Source: Bog-950 sp964615305
GTDB lineage: Bacteria; Bacteroidota; Bacteroidia; Chitinophagales; LD1
Direction of reading: 5' to 3'
Assembly (NCBI GenBank): GCA_964615305.1
Contig: CAZTNA010000012.1
Span: 25,423-89,422, forward strand
DNA length: 64,000 nucleotides
Shown: positions 42,956 through 50,312 of the stretch, in pieces
How positions within the stretch are numbered: position 1 is the first letter of the stretch
How the letters are laid out: every line of letters begins with the position of its first letter
Position numbers and translations under genes: made by a program
Notes under the pieces: generated by a model
Told to the model about the DNA's origin: nothing
Database searches by the model: none
Seen by the model: the letters and a program-made list of their open reading frames with translations, nothing else

Positions 42956-43827
42956 TGCGGTTAAATCTTCTACTCTTACTTTTTATTGTCTTCGTTCAGG
43001 TTTGTGTTCACGCTCAATCAACTGATACATCCGGTCAGGTTACGTCATCGGATTCATTACAATATGGCTTGCTTGATTCGGTTGCGGTAGATTCTATTGC
43101 ATCCACGGTGGCTGTGTTCTCCCCTCTATTATCGAAACAAAATTCAATAGAGAATAATGTGCAGCAATTTAGGGAGCACAAACGCAATGGCTATGTTTTT
43201 TTACTGCTGCTGCTTATGTTAGGTGTGATTACGTACATAAAAGTTGGTTTCGGAAAAGATGTAGAAGACTTGATACAGTCTATACGCAACCAGAATTTTG
43301 CACAACAAATTTTCAGAACACAATCGGGTGAAATTTCTTTCTCTTCTTTTTTGTTGCATGTGAATTTTGTAGTAGCATCAGGTTTGTATTTGCGATTTAT
43401 TTTGGTGAAATATTTTCACTCAACGCAACTTGAAAAATTCAACGCCATACTTTTTTTGATTTTTTTATTCACATTTTTTTATGTGTTGAAGATTGCAACC
43501 ATGCAGCTGATTGGTTTTGTTTTTGAAATAAAAAATGAGTGCAAAGAGTACATTTATCATTTCACTACAATCTGCAAGATCATTGGGCTGACGCTGATTC
43601 CCGCGTTGTTTATTTTTTATACAGCACCAGAAAAGTTTTTTGATTTTATTTTTTTTATCACCATTTTAATTTGCACGTTGTTGTTGTTGTTGTTTGTTTG
43701 GCGAGGTTTATCCACAGCATACAAATTGTTGTACAGAAGCGTGTATCACTTTTTTATTTACGTTTGTGTTGTAGAGATATCAAGCATATTTCTATTTTTA
43801 AAATTGTTAACCAAAACAATTATCTAA
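42955..43827 (+). CDS. DUF4271 family membrane protein
   Basis: A 290-residue protein with a signal peptide or first membrane helix (NLLLLLFIVFVQVCV), a periplasmic part of about 75 residues, and six or seven membrane helices after residue 80 (VFLLLLLMLGVITYI, IIGLTLIPALFIFYTA, IFFITILICTLLLLLFVWRG). DUF4271 proteins of Bacteroidota lie between the Omp85 gene and hemD, as here, and their job is unknown. The GTG start overlaps the stop of the BamA-like gene by one base (TAGTG), so the two are coupled. Confidence 0.88.
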   Translation: MRLNLLLLLFIVFVQVCVHAQSTDTSGQVTSSDSLQYGLLDSVAVDSIASTVAVFSPLLSKQNSIENNVQQFREHKRNGYVFLLLLLMLGVITYIKVGFGKDVEDLIQSIRNQNFAQQIFRTQSGEISFSSFLLHVNFVVASGLYLRFILVKYFHSTQLEKFNAILFLIFLFTFFYVLKIATMQLIGFVFEIKNECKEYIYHFTTICKIIGLTLIPALFIFYTAPEKFFDFIFFITILICTLLLLLFVWRGLSTAYKLLYRSVYHFFIYVCVVEISSIFLFLKLLTKTII

Positions 43828-43830
43828 ACC

Positions 43831-43914
43831 ATGGCAACAAAAAAGAAAGCTGCTAAGAAAGCGGCTAAAAAGCCTGCTAAAAAAGCGGCTAAGAAAGCAG
43901 CAAAAAAAAAATAA
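43831..43914 (+). CDS. Lys/Ala-rich N-terminal part of hemD, zero frame
   Basis: An ATG opens a 27-residue frame of KKAAKKPAKKAAKKAAKKK type, like histone H1 tails, that ends at a TAA just after a run of ten A (43902-43911). In the -1 frame the sequence continues open without a stop into the uroporphyrinogen-III synthase gene. The 27 codons are therefore the likely real N terminus of hemD, joined by slippage at A10 or split by a frameshift (or a sequencing error). Otherwise this would be a tiny basic peptide. No separate ATG exists for hemD in its own frame. Confidence 0.6.
   Translation: MATKKKAAKKAAKKPAKKAAKKAAKKK
43902..43911 (+). promoter_or_regulatory. A10 slippery run at the hemD frame junction
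   Basis: Ten A in a row directly before the zero-frame TAA. Adding one A in the mRNA or a -1 ribosome shift moves the reader from the 27-codon frame to the hemD frame. Confidence 0.55.
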
Positions 43915-44024
43915 GTAACGCTGCAAAACCAACTGCTGCCAGACAAACCGCTCGCAAAACGAATCGTGTAAAATCAGGCGGCAAAACATCCAACAGTAGT
44001 AGCACTCTCAAGAAAAAGGCTGAT

Positions 44025-44891
44025 GTGATATCACCTGAAAAGAGTGCTACTTCTTTTTTACAAAAGCCCCAACCGCCTACTAAACCGCAGATAATTATTC
44101 CGCAACGCCCCGATAAAAATTATGCGGAACTGATTTCGAAAGAACCGAAAACGAAGCTCAAAAACATTTTAATAGCACAACCACAGCCCGAAGGTCCAAA
44201 GTCGCCTTACTTCGATTTGGCTGCACGCCATAAACTCAAGATTGATTTTTTCCCTTTTGTAAAAGTAGAAGGCATTCCCGGAAAAGAATTTCGTAAGCAA
44301 CGATTAACCCTCAACGATTTTAGTGGAATAATTTTTACCAGCCGCAACTCCATTGACCACTTTTTTAGGGTGTGTGATGAATTGCGTGTAAAAATGAGTC
44401 AGGAAACTAAATTTTTCTGTACCAGTGAGGCTATTGCTCTATACCTTCAGAAATATACCCAATATCGTAAACGCAAAGTTTTTTTTGGCGACATGAACAA
44501 CAATAAAGAGTTGCGTATGCTGCTGGTAAAACATAAAGATGCTACTCGTTTTCTTTACATCTGCGCTGAAGCCAAAAAGGATGAGATACCGGCTTTTCTG
44601 GAAGCCAATAGTTTCAATTACAGTGAAGGAGTGATGTATAAAACAGTACCCAACGACTTAAAAGCTTACAAACTTCAAGATTATGACATGTTGGTTTTTT
44701 TCAGCCCAAGCGGTGTACATTCTCTCTACCATAATTTCCCAAAGTTTAAACAAGACAAACTAAAGTTGGCGGTACATGGCAAAACCACGGCTGATGCTGT
44801 TCTCGACCGGGGATTGAAACTTCATATTATGGCTCCTCTTAATCACACACCAACCATTGTAGTAGCGCTTGATGCCTATTTAAAAGGATAG
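44025..44891 (+). CDS. hemD: Uroporphyrinogen-III synthase
   Basis: A HemD domain of about 250 residues. It closes and flips ring D of hydroxymethylbilane on the way to heme. Blocks: NILIAQPQPEGPKSPYFDLA, IIFTSRNSIDHFFRVCDE, KFFCTSEAIALYLQ and DMLVFFSPSGVHSLYHNF, and a late KTTADAV, all as in Bacteroidota HemD. The frame is open from 43893, and in it the only ordinary start is the GTG at 44025; the first ATG lies within the catalytic domain. The more likely protein starts at the ATG 43831 in another frame and is joined by slippage at A10, for 353 residues in all. The gene follows DUF4271, as usual in this phylum. Confidence 0.9.
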   Translation: MISPEKSATSFLQKPQPPTKPQIIIPQRPDKNYAELISKEPKTKLKNILIAQPQPEGPKSPYFDLAARHKLKIDFFPFVKVEGIPGKEFRKQRLTLNDFSGIIFTSRNSIDHFFRVCDELRVKMSQETKFFCTSEAIALYLQKYTQYRKRKVFFGDMNNNKELRMLLVKHKDATRFLYICAEAKKDEIPAFLEANSFNYSEGVMYKTVPNDLKAYKLQDYDMLVFFSPSGVHSLYHNFPKFKQDKLKLAVHGKTTADAVLDRGLKLHIMAPLNHTPTIVVALDAYLKG

Positions 44892-44921
44892 GTTTAGTTT
44901 CTGATAACAAGAATATTTTTA

Positions 44922-44950
44922 AAAATGCCGGATGTTGTGTCCGGCATTTT
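44922..44950 (+). terminator. Terminator of hemD
   Basis: AAAATGCCGGA and TCCGGCATTTT form a perfect 11-bp stem around TGTTGTG. It follows the hemD stop by about 30 bases and separates hemD from the ABC permease gene. Confidence 0.88.
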
Positions 44951-44989
44951 GCTGACATACAACCTCTATACTTTTACTACGTTTGTAAC

Positions 44990-46318
44990 GTGGGTACTTT
45001 CTTTCAAATCTTCTGGCAAAGTATGGTTTTATCGTTCGAAGAAATTCGGGCTGCTAAACTACGATCTGCACTTTCACTTCTTGGAATTTCAATAGGCATA
45101 CTTTGTATTATTTCTGTTCGCACTGCTGTGAACTCTATGGAAATGAATATTCAGAATTCACTGGCTTCTTTTGGCAATGATATTTTGTATGTTCAAAAGT
45201 GGCCTTGGATTTGGGCTGATGGCAACGACTATCCCTGGTGGAAATATTTAAACAGACCTGTTGCAAATAGAAGAGAGTTAGAACAACTACAACAAAAAGT
45301 ACAGGGCGCTAAAGGAATTTGCATTCTGTATTTTGCCGGTAACGCTAACGTAATTGCCGGAGAAAATGTAGCTGAGGGTACACAAATTCTTGGTGCATCA
45401 TACGATTATAACCGCATTAAAGATTTAGAGTTTACACAGGGCAGGTATTTTACCCCGGCAGAAAACAATAATGCACAAGCAGTAGCACTAATAGGTGCTA
45501 ACGTGGCTGAAACATTGTTTGAAGGCAGAAGTGTAATTGAAGGTGAGCAGATAAAAATTCGAGGTATTAAGCTGACTGTTATTGGTGTGCTGAAAAAAGA
45601 AGGCAGCGATCTGTTCGGTTTTACGCTTGATAATAATGTGATTGTACCGTTCAGTTTTATGAGCATGTTTGTAAACATGAACGAAGATGGAAACGACCCA
45701 TTAGTAGCATTAGTACCAAAAGCAGGTGTACCAATTGATGAGTTGCGTTATGAAGTAAAGGGAGCTATGCGTTCAATACGAAAACTTTCACCATTTGAAG
45801 AAGACAACTTCGCTATTAACCAGGTAAGTGTATTTACCGCAGGCATAGCTTCTATATTCTCTATTATAAATCTGGCAGGATTGTTTATTGGTGGTTTCTC
45901 TATACTAGTGGGCACTTTTGGCATAGCCAATATTATGTTTGTAAGTGTGCAAGAACGCGTGTACCAGATAGGAATTAAAAAAGCTCTGGGCGCTAAGAAG
46001 ATTTACATCCTTCTTGAATTTTTGCTTGAGGCAGTAATGCTTTGCTTGTTTGGCGGACTGATTGGTTTAGTAACAGTTATACTTTTGTTTAAAATTTTAG
46101 GATGGGTGGTAGCCAATTCCGGATCCGACTTTAAATTTTACATCACCTTTCAAAACATCATTGTAGGTCTTTCTATTTCTATAATTACCGGCATACTTGC
46201 CGGGTTTTTACCTGCATGGAGTGCCGCTAACATGAAGCCTGTTGATGCCATACGTGGCGAAGTGAGTGACTTGCTGAAGGGCATTTCATCTATTTTTAGT
46301 TCCCAAAAACGAATCTAA
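44990..46318 (+). CDS. ABC transporter permease (MacB/FtsX type)
   Basis: A 442-residue permease with a first membrane helix, a periplasmic MacB_PCD-like core and three membrane helices at the C terminus, the FtsX fold. Blocks: SFEEIRAAKLRSALSLLGI near the start, and GTFGIANIMFVSVQERVYQI and GIKKALGAKKIYILLEFLLE near residue 320, both typical of MacB/LolC-type permeases. The start is a GTG at 44990. No ATPase gene is adjacent, so its partner is elsewhere. The substrate is unknown. It is followed by a lipoprotein gene one base after its stop. Confidence 0.88.
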   Translation: MGTFFQIFWQSMVLSFEEIRAAKLRSALSLLGISIGILCIISVRTAVNSMEMNIQNSLASFGNDILYVQKWPWIWADGNDYPWWKYLNRPVANRRELEQLQQKVQGAKGICILYFAGNANVIAGENVAEGTQILGASYDYNRIKDLEFTQGRYFTPAENNNAQAVALIGANVAETLFEGRSVIEGEQIKIRGIKLTVIGVLKKEGSDLFGFTLDNNVIVPFSFMSMFVNMNEDGNDPLVALVPKAGVPIDELRYEVKGAMRSIRKLSPFEEDNFAINQVSVFTAGIASIFSIINLAGLFIGGFSILVGTFGIANIMFVSVQERVYQIGIKKALGAKKIYILLEFLLEAVMLCLFGGLIGLVTVILLFKILGWVVANSGSDFKFYITFQNIIVGLSISIITGILAGFLPAWSAANMKPVDAIRGEVSDLLKGISSIFSSQKRI

Positions 46319-46319
46319 A

Positions 46320-46790
46320 TTGCAGAAGTTTACCATATTACTAACGCTGTTTTCTTTGGTATTATTTAACTCATGCAGAAGGTGTTCTTGTCCGGTTAAT
46401 GAGTTGCAAATTGGTTTTGTTGGTTTCGATTCGTTGGAATTAAATACGGTAGTTTTGAAACAATATGTTTCGGGAAACGGTTTTCAGGATCTTGTTGCTA
46501 CGAAAATTCTTGATTCGTTTTATACAACCGAATTCAAAACCGATACCGCTTACAAACCTTATTGCAGAATTGCCTACGGAAATGATTGGAAAATTGAATT
46601 GCCTGAAATATCCGCTACATACTACCTAACCGATGTACAAAAAGAAAATGTAAAAGAACCATATTGCAATGGGTTGATGGTGGGAGAAAGGTTTTGTAAT
46701 CACAATATTGCATCAGCACAATTAAACCAACAAGTAGTTTATTCGGTACAAGTTTTTCCGCCTGATGTTATTCTATACATTCATAAGTAA
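46320..46790 (+). CDS. Small lipoprotein of unknown function
   Basis: A 156-residue protein with a lipoprotein signal (LLTLFSLVLFNSC, lipobox ending at Cys), so it is likely lipidated and sorted to the outer membrane. Six Cys residues (RRCSCPV at the start, YCRI, YCNGLM, FCNHN) could form disulfides. No family was recognised. The start is a TTG, one base after the permease stop, so it is probably translated with that gene. Confidence 0.7.
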   Translation: MQKFTILLTLFSLVLFNSCRRCSCPVNELQIGFVGFDSLELNTVVLKQYVSGNGFQDLVATKILDSFYTTEFKTDTAYKPYCRIAYGNDWKIELPEISATYYLTDVQKENVKEPYCNGLMVGERFCNHNIASAQLNQQVVYSVQVFPPDVILYIHK

Positions 46791-46801
46791 AATCAAAAAT
46801 C

Positions 46802-47320
46802 ATGGCTATAACAAGACCTTTTAATTTTAAAAAATGGATTGACGAACACCGCCACCTTTTAAAGCCGCCCGTAATGAACCAGGTGGTTTACAAAGGCAAC
46901 GATGATTTTATTGTGATGGTGGTTGGCGGACCCAACAAACGCAAAGATTTTCACTACAATGAAACCGAAGAATTCTTCTACCAGTTGGAAGGCGATATGC
47001 TTTTAAAAATTGTGGAAGATGGGAAAGTGGTTGACATACCGATTAAGGAGGGGGAAATTTTCCTATTACCGGCCGGCACACCACATTCGCCTCGCAGATT
47101 TGAAAACACCGTAGGTCTGGTGATGGAAGTTACCCGACCCAAAGATGTGCAGGACGGCTTTCAGTGGTATTGCGAAAACTGCGGTAACAAACTTTACGAA
47201 GAAAAAATGCGTGTGGATGATATTGTAAAAGACTTGCCGGGTGTGATGGAACGTTTTTATCAAAATGAGTTACTGCGCACATGCAATAAATGTGGGTCGG
47301 TGCTTGAGCCGCCAAAATAA
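46802..47320 (+). CDS. nbaC: 3-hydroxyanthranilate 3,4-dioxygenase
   Basis: A 172-residue cupin dioxygenase of the tryptophan/kynurenine pathway that opens the ring of 3-hydroxyanthranilate to 2-amino-3-carboxymuconate semialdehyde. Fe ligands lie in FHYNETEEFFYQ (His and Glu) and PAGTPHSPRRF (His). The C terminus has a rubredoxin-like pair of CxxC (CENCGNKL, CNKCGSVL), the mark of the bacterial form. Family length is normal. It is 11 bases after the lipoprotein gene. The next enzyme, the ACMSD-like decarboxylase, is about 9 kb away. Confidence 0.95.
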   Translation: MAITRPFNFKKWIDEHRHLLKPPVMNQVVYKGNDDFIVMVVGGPNKRKDFHYNETEEFFYQLEGDMLLKIVEDGKVVDIPIKEGEIFLLPAGTPHSPRRFENTVGLVMEVTRPKDVQDGFQWYCENCGNKLYEEKMRVDDIVKDLPGVMERFYQNELLRTCNKCGSVLEPPK

Positions 47321-47469
47321 TTTACATACTTTGTGTACAGGAACTAACGTCACCTTTGTGTTTACCTTTTCTTCTCGGTACTTTTTTGAACCTATAATTG
47401 TTTTTCTTCAACTCTACTATTTGGAATTAGTCTAAACAAAATTATTTTGGCACTCATACTATTGAGTCC

Positions 47470-48351
47470 ATGATTGAAATAATTAATAAATACAAAAGAG
47501 GTGTAATTGCTTTTGTTATCGTTTTACTTTTCATGCCCATTGGCCATGCGTTAATGGTTTTAAACGAACGTGTTCTTGAGCATCAAAAGCTACTTGGCGC
47601 ATTTGCTATTGGTTTCATAGGAGTACTCTGCTTGGTGTATGGAATTTTAAAAAACGGAAACAAGTTGGTTGCTTCATTGTTAGGTTTGCTGGCAGGCGTT
47701 TTAGTTTGGACGGGGTGGGTTGAGTTTTCATTTGTATGGATAGCTGAAAAACTACAAGTTGCTCCGTTAATAGAGAATGGTGAAGTAGCCACAAAACCCG
47801 AATATTTAGTAATGATGTCATCACTAGGTTTGCTGCTAACCCTTTTGCTGTTTTTTGTGTTTAGCAACACCAAGTGCCAGTTCTTTATTTGGTTTCAGCG
47901 TGTGTTTAAGTTAAGATCAAGCATAACATCGGTAGGCAGCAACGGAAAGTTAGTTGCCATGGCCACATTCATTGAAACCATTATGATACTGTGGACGTTT
48001 TACATTTTGCTGCTACTGGTATATGATAAAGACATAGCAGGTGACAAACATCCTGTTACATATTTTGTTGCGTTTGGCTCGCTATTTTGGTCGTTGTATT
48101 TGTTTTTGTATTTAATACGCATAAGCAGTTACGATTATGCCATTCGTTATGCTATACCAACCGTCATTATATTTTGGAATTTTATTGAGGTAATTGGTCG
48201 GTGGAACTTGTTTAAAGAAATTTGGGTACACCCATTTGAGCACTGGTTAGAGAACAGTATTATTCTTTTGCTCCTGTTAGTGTTTTCGGCCTATTACTTT
48301 GTAGAAAACTACAAACACAAACGAAAGAAGTTGTTTGCGCAAACCCACTAA
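47470..48351 (+). CDS. Unknown polytopic membrane protein
   Basis: A 293-residue protein with about eight predicted membrane helices (for example VIAFVIVLLFMPIGHALMVL, GAFAIGFIGVLCLVYGIL, TIMILWTFYILLLLVYDKD, NSIILLLLLVFSAYYFV). No motif for transport or catalysis is visible and I do not recognise a family. The 149-base gap before it suggests its own promoter. Its stop lies 54 bases before the DNA alkylation repair gene. Confidence 0.75.
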   Translation: MIEIINKYKRGVIAFVIVLLFMPIGHALMVLNERVLEHQKLLGAFAIGFIGVLCLVYGILKNGNKLVASLLGLLAGVLVWTGWVEFSFVWIAEKLQVAPLIENGEVATKPEYLVMMSSLGLLLTLLLFFVFSNTKCQFFIWFQRVFKLRSSITSVGSNGKLVAMATFIETIMILWTFYILLLLVYDKDIAGDKHPVTYFVAFGSLFWSLYLFLYLIRISSYDYAIRYAIPTVIIFWNFIEVIGRWNLFKEIWVHPFEHWLENSIILLLLLVFSAYYFVENYKHKRKKLFAQTH

Positions 48352-48405
48352 ATTTCCTTTTCAATTTTCAGGCAATAACTGTTTTTTTCATTTATATGCT
48401 GATAT

Positions 48406-49089
48406 ATGAGTAAAACTGAAGTTCATGCCTACCTAACTCAGCTTCAAAAGGTTTATGAAGCAAACAGAGCTGTTATAGAGGCTGAAGACATGAGCCGCTA
48501 CATGAAAAATCTTTTTCCATTCATCGGTATTTGCGCTCCAAAACGAAAAGAAATGTTCAAGCAACATATTACTAAACACGGCTTGCCTGAATACAAAGAA
48601 CTTTTTGCGATTGTAAAAAATTGCTATCAACAACCTGAACGCGAGTACCACTATTTCGCAATTGATTTATCCGGAAAGTTTGTGAAGCAGGCTAACGCTG
48701 ATTTTGTTACGATAATGGAGTTTTTAATTTCAGAAAACAGCTGGTGGGATTCAGTTGACTCGGTAGCAAGCAATTGTACTCGTGATTTTTTTAAAAGAAA
48801 TATTGCGCTTCAAATGCCTGTTACCAGAAAATGGATGGACAGTGGAAACATGTGGTTGCAACGCGCTTCTATTTTGTTTCAACTCAATTACAAAAACGAC
48901 ACAAACGAAAAACTACTTTACAAATACATACTTGAACTAAATAGCAGTCACGAATTTTTTATTCAAAAAGCCATTGGTTGGGCACTACGCGAATATTCCA
49001 AGACAAATCCTGACAGCGTAAAGAAATTTTTAGCCGAAAATAACCTGGCCAAACTAAGCGTGCGCGAAGCAAGCAAGCACCTCAACTAA
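48406..49089 (+). CDS. DNA alkylation repair protein (AlkD-like)
   Basis: A 227-residue all-helical HEAT-like protein of the AlkD/AlkC group, which removes alkylated bases with a DNA-binding groove. Blocks: YMKNLFPFIGICAPKRKEMF, REYHYFAIDLSGKFV, WWDSVDSVASNC, WLQRASILFQLNYK and IGWALREYSKTNPDSVKKFL. WWDSVD carries the Trp-Asp of the catalytic face. The family length is 210-240. The gene converges with metF, overlapping its 3' end by 4 bases. Confidence 0.9.
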   Translation: MSKTEVHAYLTQLQKVYEANRAVIEAEDMSRYMKNLFPFIGICAPKRKEMFKQHITKHGLPEYKELFAIVKNCYQQPEREYHYFAIDLSGKFVKQANADFVTIMEFLISENSWWDSVDSVASNCTRDFFKRNIALQMPVTRKWMDSGNMWLQRASILFQLNYKNDTNEKLLYKYILELNSSHEFFIQKAIGWALREYSKTNPDSVKKFLAENNLAKLSVREASKHLN

Positions 49090-50042
49090 AAAACTGCCCG
49101 GGCAATTTCGACAGTTGCTTCACTACGGCTCATGGTGTAATAATGAAGACAGGGAACTCCTGCTTTTTTCAATTCCTTAGATTGTTGAATAGCCCATTCT
49201 ATACCTACTCGTTTTACGGCTTTATCATCCTTACATTTTTCAACTTCCTCAGCAAGTTCTTCCGGAATATCTATATGGAAAATACGCGGAAGAGTTGAAA
49301 GTTGTGTTCTTTGGGCAATTGGTTTTATACCCGGAATAATCGGAACATTAATTCCCGCGGCTTTACATTTTTCAACAAAGGCAAAATATTTTTTATTGTC
49401 AAAAAACATTTGTGTTACAATATAATCGGCACCGGAATCAACTTTGTGCTTTAGCCATTTTAAATCTGTATTCAGGTTGGGTGCCTCAAAGTGTTTTTCG
49501 GGATAGGCTGCTACACCAATACAAAAATTGGTTTTCATTTCATTTTCGGTTTCCTCGTGCAGAAACTTCCCCTTGTTCATGTTCGCTACTTGGTACACCA
49601 GGTCTGAAGCGTACTTATGTGTATTCGACTTTATGTTAGCCGCTTTAGGATTTTTGTCTGCATCGCCTTGTAAAAGCAATACGTTGTTGATTCCTAAATA
49701 ATACAGAGTAAAAAGCGCATCTTCCGTTTCTTCGGGAGTAAAGCCGCCACACACCAAATGCGGAACTGTATCTACGTTAAATCTTCCTTTTATAGCCGCA
49801 CAAATACCCACTGTGCCGGGTCGCCTGCGTAAAGGCACTTCTTCTATTAAGCCATCAGCGCGTTTCTTATAAATTATTTCTTCGCGGTGATAAGTAACAT
49901 CTATAAAAGGTGGCTTAAACTCCATCAGAGGCTCAATAACCCTCAACAGATCATCCATGGTTTTCCCCTTTTGCGGGGGAAGAACCTCAATAGAAAAAAG
50001 TGTTTTGTCTTTTGCAGCAGCGAGATGTTCGGTTACCTTCAT
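49086..50042 (-). CDS. metF: Methylenetetrahydrofolate reductase
   Basis: A 318-residue FAD enzyme that reduces 5,10-methylene- to 5-methyltetrahydrofolate, the methyl donor for MetH. Blocks: LFSIEVLPPQKG (start), IDVTYHRE, PHLVCGGFTPEETEDAL, VLLLQGD, DYIVTQMFFDNKKYF and PIIPGIKPI. Length is normal. The ATG at 50042 is preferred over 50081, whose 13 extra residues are not part of the family. It diverges from metH by about 270 bases, with the riboswitch in between serving metH only. Its 3' end overlaps the alkylation repair gene by 4 bases. Confidence 0.95.
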   Translation of the reverse strand: MKVTEHLAAAKDKTLFSIEVLPPQKGKTMDDLLRVIEPLMEFKPPFIDVTYHREEIIYKKRADGLIEEVPLRRRPGTVGICAAIKGRFNVDTVPHLVCGGFTPEETEDALFTLYYLGINNVLLLQGDADKNPKAANIKSNTHKYASDLVYQVANMNKGKFLHEETENEMKTNFCIGVAAYPEKHFEAPNLNTDLKWLKHKVDSGADYIVTQMFFDNKKYFAFVEKCKAAGINVPIIPGIKPIAQRTQLSTLPRIFHIDIPEELAEEVEKCKDDKAVKRVGIEWAIQQSKELKKAGVPCLHYYTMSRSEATVEIARAVF

Positions 50043-50124
50043 TTCAAATAATTGGAGCGCGAATCTAAGCAACGATTTCAATTATGAATAAACTAGGTTA
50101 TATTCGCCTCGCTCTTTGATTCAT

Positions 50125-50217
50125 TGCTTATCAAGAAAGACCGAGGGACAGGCCCGCTGACGTCTTGACAACCACTCCGTGTGAACGGAACAGGTGCCAA
50201 ATCCTGACAGATAAGAG
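50125..50217 (+). ncRNA. SAM-I (S-box) riboswitch
   Basis: The sequence fits the SAM-I aptamer: P1 from CTTATC (50127-50132) and GATAAG (50210-50215), the GAGGGA...GGCCC P2 turn (GACCGAGGGACAGGCCCG), CTTGACAACC in the J2/3 region, and GGTGCCAAATCC before the 3' side of P1. SAM binding should lock P1. Downstream TCTTTCTTGA (50245-50254) is complementary to TCAAGAAAGA (50131-50140), which starts in P1, so an alternative pairing is possible. It precedes metH by about 95 bases. Confidence 0.9.
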
Positions 50218-50267
50218 AAAAAAATTCTCCCTGCCGAATCCAACTCTTTCTTGACTGGTATTTTCAA

Positions 50268-50287
50268 AGACAATGCTTGAATTGTCT
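50268..50287 (+). promoter_or_regulatory. Hairpin in the metH leader
   Basis: AGACAAT and ATTGTCT form a perfect 7-bp stem around GCTTGA, 25 bases before the metH ATG. It may belong to the riboswitch expression platform. Confidence 0.45.
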
Positions 50288-50312
50288 AATTACTAAATAC
50301 TTTCTACTTTTT

